A stretch of DNA of 5,999 bases from Desulfuromusa sp. (GTDB taxonomy: Bacteria; Desulfobacterota; Desulfuromonadia; Desulfuromonadales; Geopsychrobacteraceae). A program made the position numbers and the translations under genes. The first letter of the stretch is position 1. Each line of letters begins with the position of its first letter. The notes beneath the pieces are model-generated. The model saw only the letters and a list, made by a program, of their open reading frames with translations, did no database searches and had not been told where the DNA came from. The DNA lies in the NCBI GenBank assembly GCA_029934095.1, contig JAOZMV010000105.1, forward strand, positions 1 to 5,999, in the 5' to 3' direction. Below are positions 1-5,679 of the stretch, piece by piece.

Positions 1-26
1 GGCACTTTGATTAACAAAAAACAGAT

Positions 27-30
27 GAGG
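27..30 (+). promoter_or_regulatory. Ribosome binding site of the YtfJ-like gene
   Basis: A GAGG lies 8 bases before the ATG at 39. Two other ATGs, at 25 and 32, are out of frame with the gene. The ATG at 39 is therefore the start, and it leads directly into a good signal peptide. Confidence 0.6.
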
Positions 31-38
31 TATGCTCG

Positions 39-566
39 ATGAAAAATATATTTCTGATCCTGATCCTGTTGAGCTTCACGTGTAGCGTATCTTTTGCTGC
101 AGGCGACCTTCAAGTTGGAGATACGGCTCCAGAGTGGTCCTTCAATGATTCCGAAGACCAATCATTCAGTATGGCAAGCTGGCCGAATAAGGTTTTGCTG
201 GTGAGCTATGTCGATCCCGATGAGTCAGATGTAAACGAGTCATTTAACGAAGCTTTGCAGGCCGCTCGAAAAGATGGCCGTTTGCAGGATGCTGATTATC
301 AGGGTGTTGGGATTCTCGATTGTAAGGCAACCTGGAAGCCGAATAAATTGATTCGTGCCATGGCAGGTAAAAAAGCCAAGAAGTATAAAAGAATAATTCT
401 GTTTGATTTAGATGCAACATTGAGAGGATCCTGGGGATTTAAAAAGGATAGCTCAAATGTGATCTTGCTGGATAAAAATCATGTCGTTAAATACATCAGC
501 AGGGGTAAAATTGCTGATGGTGAGATAGCCTCGGTTATTCAGATGGCTATTGATCTGCAGAAATAG
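39..566 (+). CDS. Exported thioredoxin-fold protein, YtfJ-like
   Basis: This encodes a 175-residue protein probably exported to the periplasm. Residues 1-20 are a typical signal peptide: a Lys at position 2, a hydrophobic stretch from Ile4 to Leu11, and a likely cut after SFA at residue 20. The mature start carries VGDTAPEWSF (residues 26-35), the opening strand motif of the peroxiredoxin/TlpA/YtfJ thioredoxin-like fold. The next strand (KVLLVSYVDPD, 51-61) runs into the place where thioredoxins have CXXC, but no CXXC is present. The mature protein has a single cysteine (Cys95 in GILDCKATWKP). The C-terminal part, with SSNVILLDKNHVVKYISRGKI (138-157, with the last residue just beyond), resembles the end of YtfJ, where a Lys-rich tail follows a VVLDKxG strand. 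Length matches YtfJ (about 180). YtfJ has no well-defined biochemical role, and a thiol-disulfide role is unlikely here without CXXC. The neighbours do not reveal a function. Confidence 0.7.
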   Translation: MKNIFLILILLSFTCSVSFAAGDLQVGDTAPEWSFNDSEDQSFSMASWPNKVLLVSYVDPDESDVNESFNEALQAARKDGRLQDADYQGVGILDCKATWKPNKLIRAMAGKKAKKYKRIILFDLDATLRGSWGFKKDSSNVILLDKNHVVKYISRGKIADGEIASVIQMAIDLQK

Positions 567-583
567 ATGGAATAGTTGTGTCA

Positions 584-665
584 CTTGGGTTCGTCCATTT
601 TGAGCTTTGAATATAAGATCCCCTCTCTACTCCTATGTGATGGGCTCGAAATGGGCGAATTTAAG
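584..665 (+). repeat. Long imperfect inverted repeat / RNA hairpin between ytfJ-like gene and idi
   Basis: The arms 584-605 and 644-665 pair without a bulge if G-U is allowed. The core 590-605 with 644-659 has 14 Watson-Crick pairs and 2 wobbles. The outer part (584-589 with 660-665) adds three Watson-Crick pairs and three G-U pairs, and 606-607 with 642-643 can add two U-G pairs. The loop is about 34 bases and pyrimidine-rich (CCCCTCTCTACTCCT, 620-634). All wobbles are G-U in the + strand transcript and would be C-A mismatches in the other strand's RNA, which points to function as + strand RNA. No T-run follows, so it is not a standard intrinsic terminator. It ends 28 bases before the idi ATG. 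It could be an intergenic palindromic repeat, an attenuator or a processing site. Confidence 0.6.
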
Positions 666-693
666 GCGCTGATGAACTCTGTTGAGATAAATT

Positions 694-1254
694 ATGACAA
701 ATAACCAACAAGTTTCGTTCGCTGATGAGCCATTGATTTTAGTGGATAGTAAAGATTCTATCATCGGGCATGCAACAAAAGAGCACTGCCATAGTGGGGA
801 TGGAATACTCCATCGTGCTTTTTCCATCTTTATTTTCAATGGTAAAAATGAATTATTGCTGCAAAAACGCAGTGCAGAAAAACAACTCTGGCCGTTATTC
901 TGGTCAAATAGTGTTTGTAGTCATCCCCGGAAGGGCGAAAGTTACGAGGAAGCTGTTAAACGACGACTCTTGGACGAAGTTGGTCTGGATCTTCCAGTAG
1001 AGTTTCTTTTTAAATTTCAATACCAGGCGAACTATAACCACCTGGGTTCAGAAAATGAATTGTGCTCTGTTTATGCTGGCAAAACTGATGACCCACCAAT
1101 CATTAATAGTAACGAAATAGCTGATTGGAAATATGTGAGTTTTGATGAGTTACAAAGTGATATGGATGCCAGACCAGATGAGTACACACCCTGGTTTAAA
1201 ACAGAACTAAAGAGAATCCGTCAGGATTTTTTAGGTACGATTTACACAATGTAG
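694..1254 (+). CDS. idi: Isopentenyl-diphosphate delta-isomerase, type I (Nudix fold)
   Basis: This enzyme interconverts isopentenyl diphosphate and dimethylallyl diphosphate in the cytoplasm, balancing the C5 building blocks of quinones, undecaprenyl phosphate and other isoprenoids. The 186 residues match the E. coli enzyme in length (about 182). Every catalytic position can be aligned: metal-binding His33 and His40 (seven apart, as in E. coli His25/His32), the active-site cysteine in NSVCSHP (Cys75) with metal-binding His77, and ENELC with Glu120 and Glu122 (E. coli Glu114/Glu116). The Nudix-like helix is GESYEEAVKRRLLDEVGL (81-98), and a late aromatic SPW-like motif appears as YTPWF (164-168). 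The ribosome site is weak (GAG at 684-686), but the N-terminal strand LILVDSKDSIIGHA starts where it should for this start codon. No other isoprenoid gene is visible nearby. Many bacteria with the MEP pathway carry Idi as a non-essential extra; which pathway this host uses cannot be seen here. Confidence 0.93.
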   Translation: MTNNQQVSFADEPLILVDSKDSIIGHATKEHCHSGDGILHRAFSIFIFNGKNELLLQKRSAEKQLWPLFWSNSVCSHPRKGESYEEAVKRRLLDEVGLDLPVEFLFKFQYQANYNHLGSENELCSVYAGKTDDPPIINSNEIADWKYVSFDELQSDMDARPDEYTPWFKTELKRIRQDFLGTIYTM

Positions 1255-1287
1255 CATTATTGGGGTTAGGTTTTTATTCTGTAAATC

Positions 1288-1309
1288 ACGTTTTACAAGA
1301 CAAAAACGT
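1288..1309. promoter_or_regulatory. Inverted repeat, candidate operator
   Basis: ACGTTTT (1288-1294) and AAAACGT (1303-1309) form perfect 7-bp arms around an 8-bp spacer, with a further TAAAT/ATTTA pair outside (1282-1286 and 1316-1320). It lies about 150 bases before the fusion gene's ATG, in the only non-coding stretch where its promoter can be. The function as an operator is inferred. Confidence 0.35.
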
Positions 1310-1337
1310 AATGCAATTTAGCACTCTCCAAAATTTC

Positions 1338-1355
1338 ATTTAAAGGGGTTTAAAT
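1338..1355. promoter_or_regulatory. Inverted repeat ATTTAAA-GGGG-TTTAAAT, candidate operator
   Basis: Perfect 7-bp arms flank a 4-bp GGGG spacer, 106 bases before the ATG at 1462. It is the second inverted repeat in this leader and does not share the sequence of the first. The A+T-rich arms make chance more likely than for a mixed sequence. No convincing -35/-10 pair was found next to it. Confidence 0.35.
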
Positions 1356-1445
1356 ATTCCTGATAATGTCAGTAACTTTAATTTAAGAGTCACTCCCTGA
1401 TTTTTCGGGGGGGAACTTACTTCATATATCAACTAGCTAGAATAC

Positions 1446-1451
1446 AGGAGG
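1446..1451 (+). promoter_or_regulatory. Strong ribosome binding site of the oxidase-like fusion gene
   Basis: A perfect AGGAGG lies 10 bases before the ATG at 1462. It is the strongest ribosome site in the window and fixes the start of the 786-residue protein. Confidence 0.85.
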
Positions 1452-1461
1452 AAAGAATTAA

Positions 1462-3822
1462 ATGGATAAATCAATCGGTTATTTGAAGTATCTGTTCACA
1501 ACAACAAAGGGACGGATTCTTCTGAATATTTCAATCGTTTCCTTGGTAGTTGCCGTTTTTGGTACATTGTCAGGGCCAATGAAGGAATGGGGTATTGCAG
1601 CAATGACTCAGAACCTCCTTGGTATGGACATGATCCCTGAGGATCGTGAAGGCAGAATCATCATGCTGTACCACACCATCGCCATGTCGTTTGTTGCTCT
1701 GCTGGTCTATATCGTCACTGATCTTGTCAAGATGGATGAAGATAAGGCTAAGGGGATCAATAACACTATTACTGTCGGATATCTGATGGCGATTATTTTT
1801 GGTCTTGGCTTTGCCTATTGGGGACACAACTGGGCTCTTCATGGCCTGTTTCTGGTAGGTCAGGCTCTGGTTTTTTATTCCGGGGTTTTACTCTGTCGTG
1901 CTATGTGGCCATGGAATAAAGACTATTATGAGCCCGCAGATAGCCCCTATGCTCATCTGAAAAGCGGATTTCCTCTTGAAAGGGCAGCTTTTTGGACCAT
2001 GGCTATGGCGACTCTTGGTTCCGCAATCTTTGGTGCTGTGACCGGTTCCTACTGGGGTAATGGGCATGAGACCTTCCTTGGCGAAAACGGTGTTCGTCAC
2101 GTCAGCCACACTGCACTGCAACTTTCTATCATTGGTCACCTCCATATCATGCTTTCTCTGGTTGGTATTTGTACCTCACTGATTGTCGGTCGCTGGTACA
2201 ACTGGAGAGGGATATTCCATACGATTGGTATGTGGTTGTTTATCATCGGTACTATCATCCTGACTCTGGGTGTCTGGTCGGTTGTCCCTTATCAATTAAC
2301 CGCTCATGTTATTATTTACGTCGGTGCCGTGTTCTCAATGTCGGGAGCCTTGATGCTGGTCATTTTTGGCTGGCGCCAACTGATGGGCTTTGGCCCAGGT
2401 GCAACCAAAGAAAAAATTGGTTTTGCCGGTCGAATTAAAATGTGGCTGGATGATCCATTGCGGTTTGGTTCTTTGTGGCAGATGGTTTTCATGAACTTCA
2501 CCGTCAGTGGTGTTGGTATCTTTATGGCCATCAAGCTCGAAGATCTCTTCCGCTATATTCCTTTCCGTGAAGAGCGCATTACCCTGACCGGTCACTGGCA
2601 TATATTGTCAGTCCTGTCTGGAACAATCATTTTGTTTTATCTGATGAGTGAAGTTTTCCCAATTACCGGAAAATTGAGAAAAGCATTTGGCTGGATTGTC
2701 ATTTTGGGTTCAAACCTTGGTTTTGGCATGATGACCCTATTTTCTCTTAAGCGGATGTTTGTCACGGAAGAAAATCAAGAAGGAATTGTTTCAACGTTTA
2801 TGCTTCTGACCGATATCGGTCTTGGTGTAACCGAAATGGTTCTTGGAGTATTTATATTCATTGTTCTGTATCGATTTTTCACTAAAAAGTTTACCGGGAT
2901 GGCGATAATTGCCGGCTTGCTGTTGATGATGCCTCAAGTCAGCGAAGCAATATCTGCTGATGTTGACCCTGCATCTTTAAAAGCAGAACTGACTATAAGT
3001 TCTGATGCCTGGGTGACTGTACCAGCCGGACATTTTCTTTCCAGCTTGAACCATCATGACATCGATATTCCCTATGACTTTGATATTATGGTCACTGAGG
3101 TAACAAATACCCAGTATGTTCAGTACCTTAATACTGCTAAGGCCCAGAATCTTGTTTCTGTCAAAGATGGCGTCATCGTGGGACATTATAAGGGTGACAA
3201 GTTTCATGGCGGCCGGCACGAGATGAAAATTTTAGCCGGTGAGTACCCCTACTATGACCTGAATGGGCAACGTGCCAGAATTGCATATAAAGATGGTAAC
3301 TATGCAGTTAAGGCTGGGTTTGAATCTTATCCTGTGAACTATGTCTCCTGGATGGGAGCCAACGCCTACGCAGAATTCTATAACTACCGTCTCCCCTTTA
3401 AATTGGAGTGGGAAAAGGCTGCGCGCGGAACCGATGGACGTTCCTTTCCTTTTGTCCATGAACCAACACCACAGCGCGCCAATTATTATCACAGTAAGGA
3501 TCCTTTCGATAAAATGAACGCTGTCTTGCCGGTTGGTTTTTACAATGGCAAAACCCACGGCGGTTTTGAAACAATTGACAGCCCAGGTCCCTACGGAACC
3601 TATGACCAGGCTGGCAACGTGGCTGAGTGGACCGGAGATATCGTGCCTGGTACCGATCAGCGCTATATGTATGGTGGCAGCCAGATGGATTACGATTTTG
3701 ATCTTCGCCCCCATACAGAGAATATCTCACGACCTGCATACATGAGTTTTCAAACGGGCTTCCGTTGTGTGCGTGATCTCAACGGATTGCCACCTAAAAT
3801 TGATACGGGTCATTATCATTAA
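1462..3822 (+). CDS. Haem-copper-oxidase/NorB-like subunit I fused to periplasmic SUMF1 domain
   Basis: A 786-residue protein with two parts. Residues 1-474 give twelve hydrophobic helices (roughly 19-38, 69-88, 102-121, 125-146, 175-197, 216-243, 251-275, 279-303, 338-358, 374-399, 407-428, 441-471). Basic residues after the even helices place both ends of this part in the cytoplasm. This is the topology and length of haem-copper oxidase/nitric oxide reductase subunit I. Histidines sit near the periplasmic ends at His71 (helix 2), His226/His228 (helix 6, GHLHI) and His378/His380 (helix 10, GHWHI). By family analogy His71 with His380 would hold a low-spin haem and His378 a high-spin haem. The helix 7 His-His metal pair is absent. 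Residues 475-496 form a 13th, signal-peptide-like segment. Residues 515-773 are a SUMF1/FGE-type fold with EVTNTQY (546-552), YPVNYVSW (623-630), RLPFKLEWEKAARG (643-656), GTYDQAGNVAEWT (712-724), GGS (738-740) and GFRCVRD (766-772), predicted periplasmic. It has one cysteine (Cys769), so formylglycine-generating chemistry is unlikely. Oxygen, NO or another substrate cannot be decided; a haem-binding electron-transfer subunit is also possible. Confidence 0.7.
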   Translation: MDKSIGYLKYLFTTTKGRILLNISIVSLVVAVFGTLSGPMKEWGIAAMTQNLLGMDMIPEDREGRIIMLYHTIAMSFVALLVYIVTDLVKMDEDKAKGINNTITVGYLMAIIFGLGFAYWGHNWALHGLFLVGQALVFYSGVLLCRAMWPWNKDYYEPADSPYAHLKSGFPLERAAFWTMAMATLGSAIFGAVTGSYWGNGHETFLGENGVRHVSHTALQLSIIGHLHIMLSLVGICTSLIVGRWYNWRGIFHTIGMWLFIIGTIILTLGVWSVVPYQLTAHVIIYVGAVFSMSGALMLVIFGWRQLMGFGPGATKEKIGFAGRIKMWLDDPLRFGSLWQMVFMNFTVSGVGIFMAIKLEDLFRYIPFREERITLTGHWHILSVLSGTIILFYLMSEVFPITGKLRKAFGWIVILGSNLGFGMMTLFSLKRMFVTEENQEGIVSTFMLLTDIGLGVTEMVLGVFIFIVLYRFFTKKFTGMAIIAGLLLMMPQVSEAISADVDPASLKAELTISSDAWVTVPAGHFLSSLNHHDIDIPYDFDIMVTEVTNTQYVQYLNTAKAQNLVSVKDGVIVGHYKGDKFHGGRHEMKILAGEYPYYDLNGQRARIAYKDGNYAVKAGFESYPVNYVSWMGANAYAEFYNYRLPFKLEWEKAARGTDGRSFPFVHEPTPQRANYYHSKDPFDKMNAVLPVGFYNGKTHGGFETIDSPGPYGTYDQAGNVAEWTGDIVPGTDQRYMYGGSQMDYDFDLRPHTENISRPAYMSFQTGFRCVRDLNGLPPKIDTGHYH

Positions 3823-3847
3823 TCTTTCACTATAAGTGCGGTTGAAT

Positions 3848-3884
3848 ATAGAAAGCTGGTCGCGTTATCTGGCCAGCTTTCTAT
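3848..3884 (+). terminator. Perfect 12-bp hairpin after the fusion gene, probable terminator
   Basis: ATAGAAAGCTGG (3848-3859) and CCAGCTTTCTAT (3873-3884) are perfect complements around a 13-base loop, 25 bases after the TAA of the oxidase-like gene. There is no T-run after the stem, so it may act as a weak or factor-assisted terminator or as a 3'-end stabiliser. It separates the fusion gene from the TetR-led operon. Confidence 0.6.
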
Positions 3885-3918
3885 CTAGCCATTATCCCCC
3901 TGCTGAATAATCTGTAAA

Positions 3919-3946
3919 TTGGTAAGTGACTAGTTGGTAAAAACTA
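3919..3946. promoter_or_regulatory. Direct and inverted repeats upstream of the TetR gene, candidate autoregulatory site
   Basis: TTGGTAA occurs twice (3919-3925 and 3934-3940), 15 bases apart. The second copy lies inside a small inverted repeat TAGTT (3931-3935) / AACTA (3942-3946). TetR-family genes commonly repress themselves from palindromes just upstream, and this is the best candidate in the short leader. The arms are short, so support is weak. Confidence 0.25.
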
Positions 3947-3970
3947 CTAAAGTGTCTCCACCAGGATCCT

Positions 3971-4570
3971 ATGAAGTTAGATACCGAAACAAGACAACAG
4001 CAGATTATTCAAGCGGCAATTCTCCTGATCCATCACGGTGGCATTCAGAATCTGACCACAAAAAATATTGCTGCTGAAGTTGGAATTTCTGAACAGGCTA
4101 TTTATCGTCATTTTGATAATAAACAGGCTATTCTTGCTGCAATAATCAATTATTTTGTGACCTGCTGCGGTGGGATGTTAGATGAAGTGAGTGAAATTGA
4201 AGACCCCTTGTTGCAGATCAGACGGTTCATGGAAATTCATATAGAATCTTTCGCGAATGATCCAGCTTTTGCGACCATCGTCTTTTCTGAGGAAATCTTT
4301 CAGCATGACTCCCCACTGGCACTAAGAGTTAACCAACTGCTTGATAACCACGTTCAACATATCACGACATTGGTGACCAAGGCTCAGGCCGCTGGAGAGA
4401 CAAGTAACGAATATTCGGCTGGTGACCTTGCTTTTATGATTATTGGTTCACTACGGTTTTTAATAACAGTGAGTCGATTGTCCGTGGATTCCTTCGATAT
4501 GAAAGAGCGTGGCAGGTCATTGATTGAAACGATCATGGCTACGCTGAAACAGGAACAAGAAGCGGCATGA
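3971..4570 (+). CDS. TetR/AcrR-family transcriptional regulator
   Basis: A 199-residue DNA-binding regulator. The N-terminal TetR domain is clear: TRQQQIIQAAILLIHHGGI (7-25) is helix 1 and its turn, and LTTKNIAAEVGISEQAIYRHF (28-48) is the helix-turn-helix with the family's IYRHF end, followed by DNKQAILAAII (49-59). Residues 60-199 are an all-helical ligand/dimerisation region of no family I can name. It contains two adjacent cysteines, Cys65 and Cys66, at the domain junction. The ribosome site AGGA (3963-3966) is only 4 bases from the ATG. The stop overlaps the start of the membrane ferredoxin gene by 4 bases (ATGA at 4567-4570), so the two are co-transcribed and probably translationally coupled. 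The regulator most likely controls this operon, and perhaps the flanking oxidase-like and cytochrome genes; the ligand is unknown. Confidence 0.9.
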   Translation: MKLDTETRQQQIIQAAILLIHHGGIQNLTTKNIAAEVGISEQAIYRHFDNKQAILAAIINYFVTCCGGMLDEVSEIEDPLLQIRRFMEIHIESFANDPAFATIVFSEEIFQHDSPLALRVNQLLDNHVQHITTLVTKAQAAGETSNEYSAGDLAFMIIGSLRFLITVSRLSVDSFDMKERGRSLIETIMATLKQEQEAA

Positions 4571-5589
4571 AAACGATCCCTTTATCTGCCATTACCAGCA
4601 GGGGAGAGACGTACAGTAACTCCCACTGGGGATCAGTGTTTTCGGCGATCATTCTCACGGCAGGGATGTTGACGGTTGTGCAGGTTGTGGTTGAACGACC
4701 GTTGCTTCTGGCAGATCGATTTTTTCCAGGAATGGGTTGGATAGAAATTCTTGTCCTGTCACTCTATGCAGGTTTCCTTACTCCTAAAATTCTCAACCCC
4801 AAAACATCGGTTCGCTGGAGAACTATCCTTTGGCTCACTTTTTCTGTCATTTTTTTTAGTCAGCTAATACTGGGTATATTTGGCTTCACAACGTTTTTAA
4901 TGTCTGGTGTGCTGCACTATCCTGTTCCAGGTTTGATTGTTGCCGGCCCTATTTACCGGGGCGAAAATTTTTTCATGCCGATCCTTTTTGGCAGCACCCT
5001 GTTTTTTATTGGTCCGGCGTGGTGTAGTTATTTTTGTTATCTCGGCGGTTGGGATCTACTGGCCAGTCAGCATGTTAAGCGTCCCCGGCCATTGTCTAAA
5101 TGGCGTCGACCTCGGCAGATTGCGATACTTGTTCTGGTTGTCGGTGGTGCTTTATACCTCCGCTTTAGCGGAGTGCCGATTTCGATTGTGTCCCGTCTGG
5201 TTGCCCTGTTCGGTCTTGGTGGTCTTTTTATTATCATATTTTTATCTCGTCGGTATGGAAGCATGATCCATTGTATTTCCTATTGTCCCATAGGGCTTGT
5301 GGCGAATATTTTTGGCAAGATTTCACCTTTTCGGATAAAAATTGACAGTTCCTGTACCAGTTGCGGTAGTTGCAGCATGGTCTGTCGTTATGACGCCCTG
5401 AAGCCTGAGAATATCGAGCGAAAAAAGACCGGTCTGTCATGTACTCTGTGCGGTGATTGTATTGATTCATGCACAAATAATTATATCCATTATAGCTTTC
5501 CTGGTTTGTCACCGCAGGCAGCTCGGACGTTGTTCATAATCATTGTGGTCAGTTTTCATGCTGTCTCTATTGGTGTCGCCAGAATTTGA
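4567..5589 (+). CDS. NapH/CcoG-like polytopic membrane protein with two 4Fe-4S clusters
   Basis: A 340-residue integral membrane iron-sulfur protein. Hydrophobic helices are seen near 23-43, 57-73, 84-110, 136-152, 184-200, 206-227 and 320-338. Two CX3C motifs, WCSYFC (Cys153/Cys157) and HCISYCP (Cys236/Cys240), are the signature of the NapH/MauN/NosR/CcoG group. The first lacks the usual proline after the second cysteine (Tyr158). Two complete 4Fe-4S motifs follow: CTSCGSCSMVC (263-273) and CTLCGDCIDSC (292-302). Both lack the common proline after the last cysteine (Arg274, Thr303). Relatives take electrons from quinol or feed them into periplasmic reductase or maturation systems, with the ferredoxin domain in the cytoplasm. 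Unlike CcoG there is no C-terminal Ig-like domain; a final membrane helix ends the protein. It is translationally coupled to the TetR gene upstream and followed by a cytochrome c gene, which fits membrane-to-periplasm electron transfer. A dedicated name is not justified. Confidence 0.85.
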   Translation: MKTIPLSAITSRGETYSNSHWGSVFSAIILTAGMLTVVQVVVERPLLLADRFFPGMGWIEILVLSLYAGFLTPKILNPKTSVRWRTILWLTFSVIFFSQLILGIFGFTTFLMSGVLHYPVPGLIVAGPIYRGENFFMPILFGSTLFFIGPAWCSYFCYLGGWDLLASQHVKRPRPLSKWRRPRQIAILVLVVGGALYLRFSGVPISIVSRLVALFGLGGLFIIIFLSRRYGSMIHCISYCPIGLVANIFGKISPFRIKIDSSCTSCGSCSMVCRYDALKPENIERKKTGLSCTLCGDCIDSCTNNYIHYSFPGLSPQAARTLFIIIVVSFHAVSIGVARI

Positions 5590-5596
5590 TATTGGA

Positions 5597-5611
5597 CTTA
5601 AAATTATTAAG
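5597..5611. repeat. Small A+T-rich palindrome downstream of the ferredoxin gene
   Basis: A 15-base near-palindrome with arms CTTAA and TTAAG (6 of 7 pairs match) starts 8 bases after the ferredoxin stop codon. It may be a second half of the regulatory region before the cytochrome gene. It is too A+T-rich to be a convincing terminator. Confidence 0.25.
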
Positions 5612-5625
5612 AAACTTTGTAACTT

Positions 5626-5646
5626 GTTCAAATAAATTATCTGAAC
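5626..5646. promoter_or_regulatory. 21-bp near-perfect palindrome upstream of the cytochrome gene, candidate operator
   Basis: The outer arms GTTCA (5626-5630) and TGAAC (5642-5646) and inner arms ATAA (5632-5635) and TTAT (5637-5640) are all complementary. Nine of ten symmetric pairs match, around a central A at 5636. Size and position (34 bases before the ATG) suit a dimeric repressor such as the TetR protein encoded upstream, or a CRP/FNR-like activator. It does not match the FNR consensus TTGAT-N4-ATCAA. Confidence 0.45.
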
Positions 5647-5668
5647 TTTTGTCATATTAAACTTTAAA

Positions 5669-5673
5669 AGAGG
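5669..5673 (+). promoter_or_regulatory. Ribosome binding site of the cytochrome gene
   Basis: AGAGG lies 6 bases before the ATG at 5680. Together with the hydrophobic N-terminus that follows, it fixes the start of this incomplete gene. Confidence 0.65.
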
Positions 5674-5679
5674 TTAGTA

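Noticed and set aside
1..15. Possible sigma-54 promoter (GGCAC, five bases, TT) at the window start
   Set aside because: The -12 element would be TTAAC and lacks the essential GC, and the sequence before the window is unknown.
1394..1413. TCCC ... GGGGGGG possible hairpin and seven-G run
   Set aside because: Only three to four pairs can form and no T-run follows. The G run is short for a phase-variable tract, although its place between the repeats and the ribosome site is noted.
1433..1440. CTAGCTAG palindrome as an operator on its own
   Set aside because: Eight symmetric bases without larger dyad symmetry are too common by chance. It is mentioned only as part of the leader finding.
3232..3714. 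160-codon open frame on the minus strand inside the SUMF1 region
   Set aside because: It lies wholly inside a well-supported + strand domain with recognisable motifs. Its translation shows no domain and no ribosome site was seen; it is a shadow frame.
2899..3822. Separate SUMF1 gene starting at the internal ATG 2899
   Set aside because: There is no Shine-Dalgarno sequence at a suitable distance and the frame is continuous with the oxidase-like part, so one fusion gene is the simpler reading. The signal-peptide-like start is reported as a finding instead.
3823..3970. A sigma-70 promoter for the TetR gene
   Set aside because: TTGGTA-like boxes exist, but no -10 box at proper spacing matches better than three of six positions, so none is annotated.
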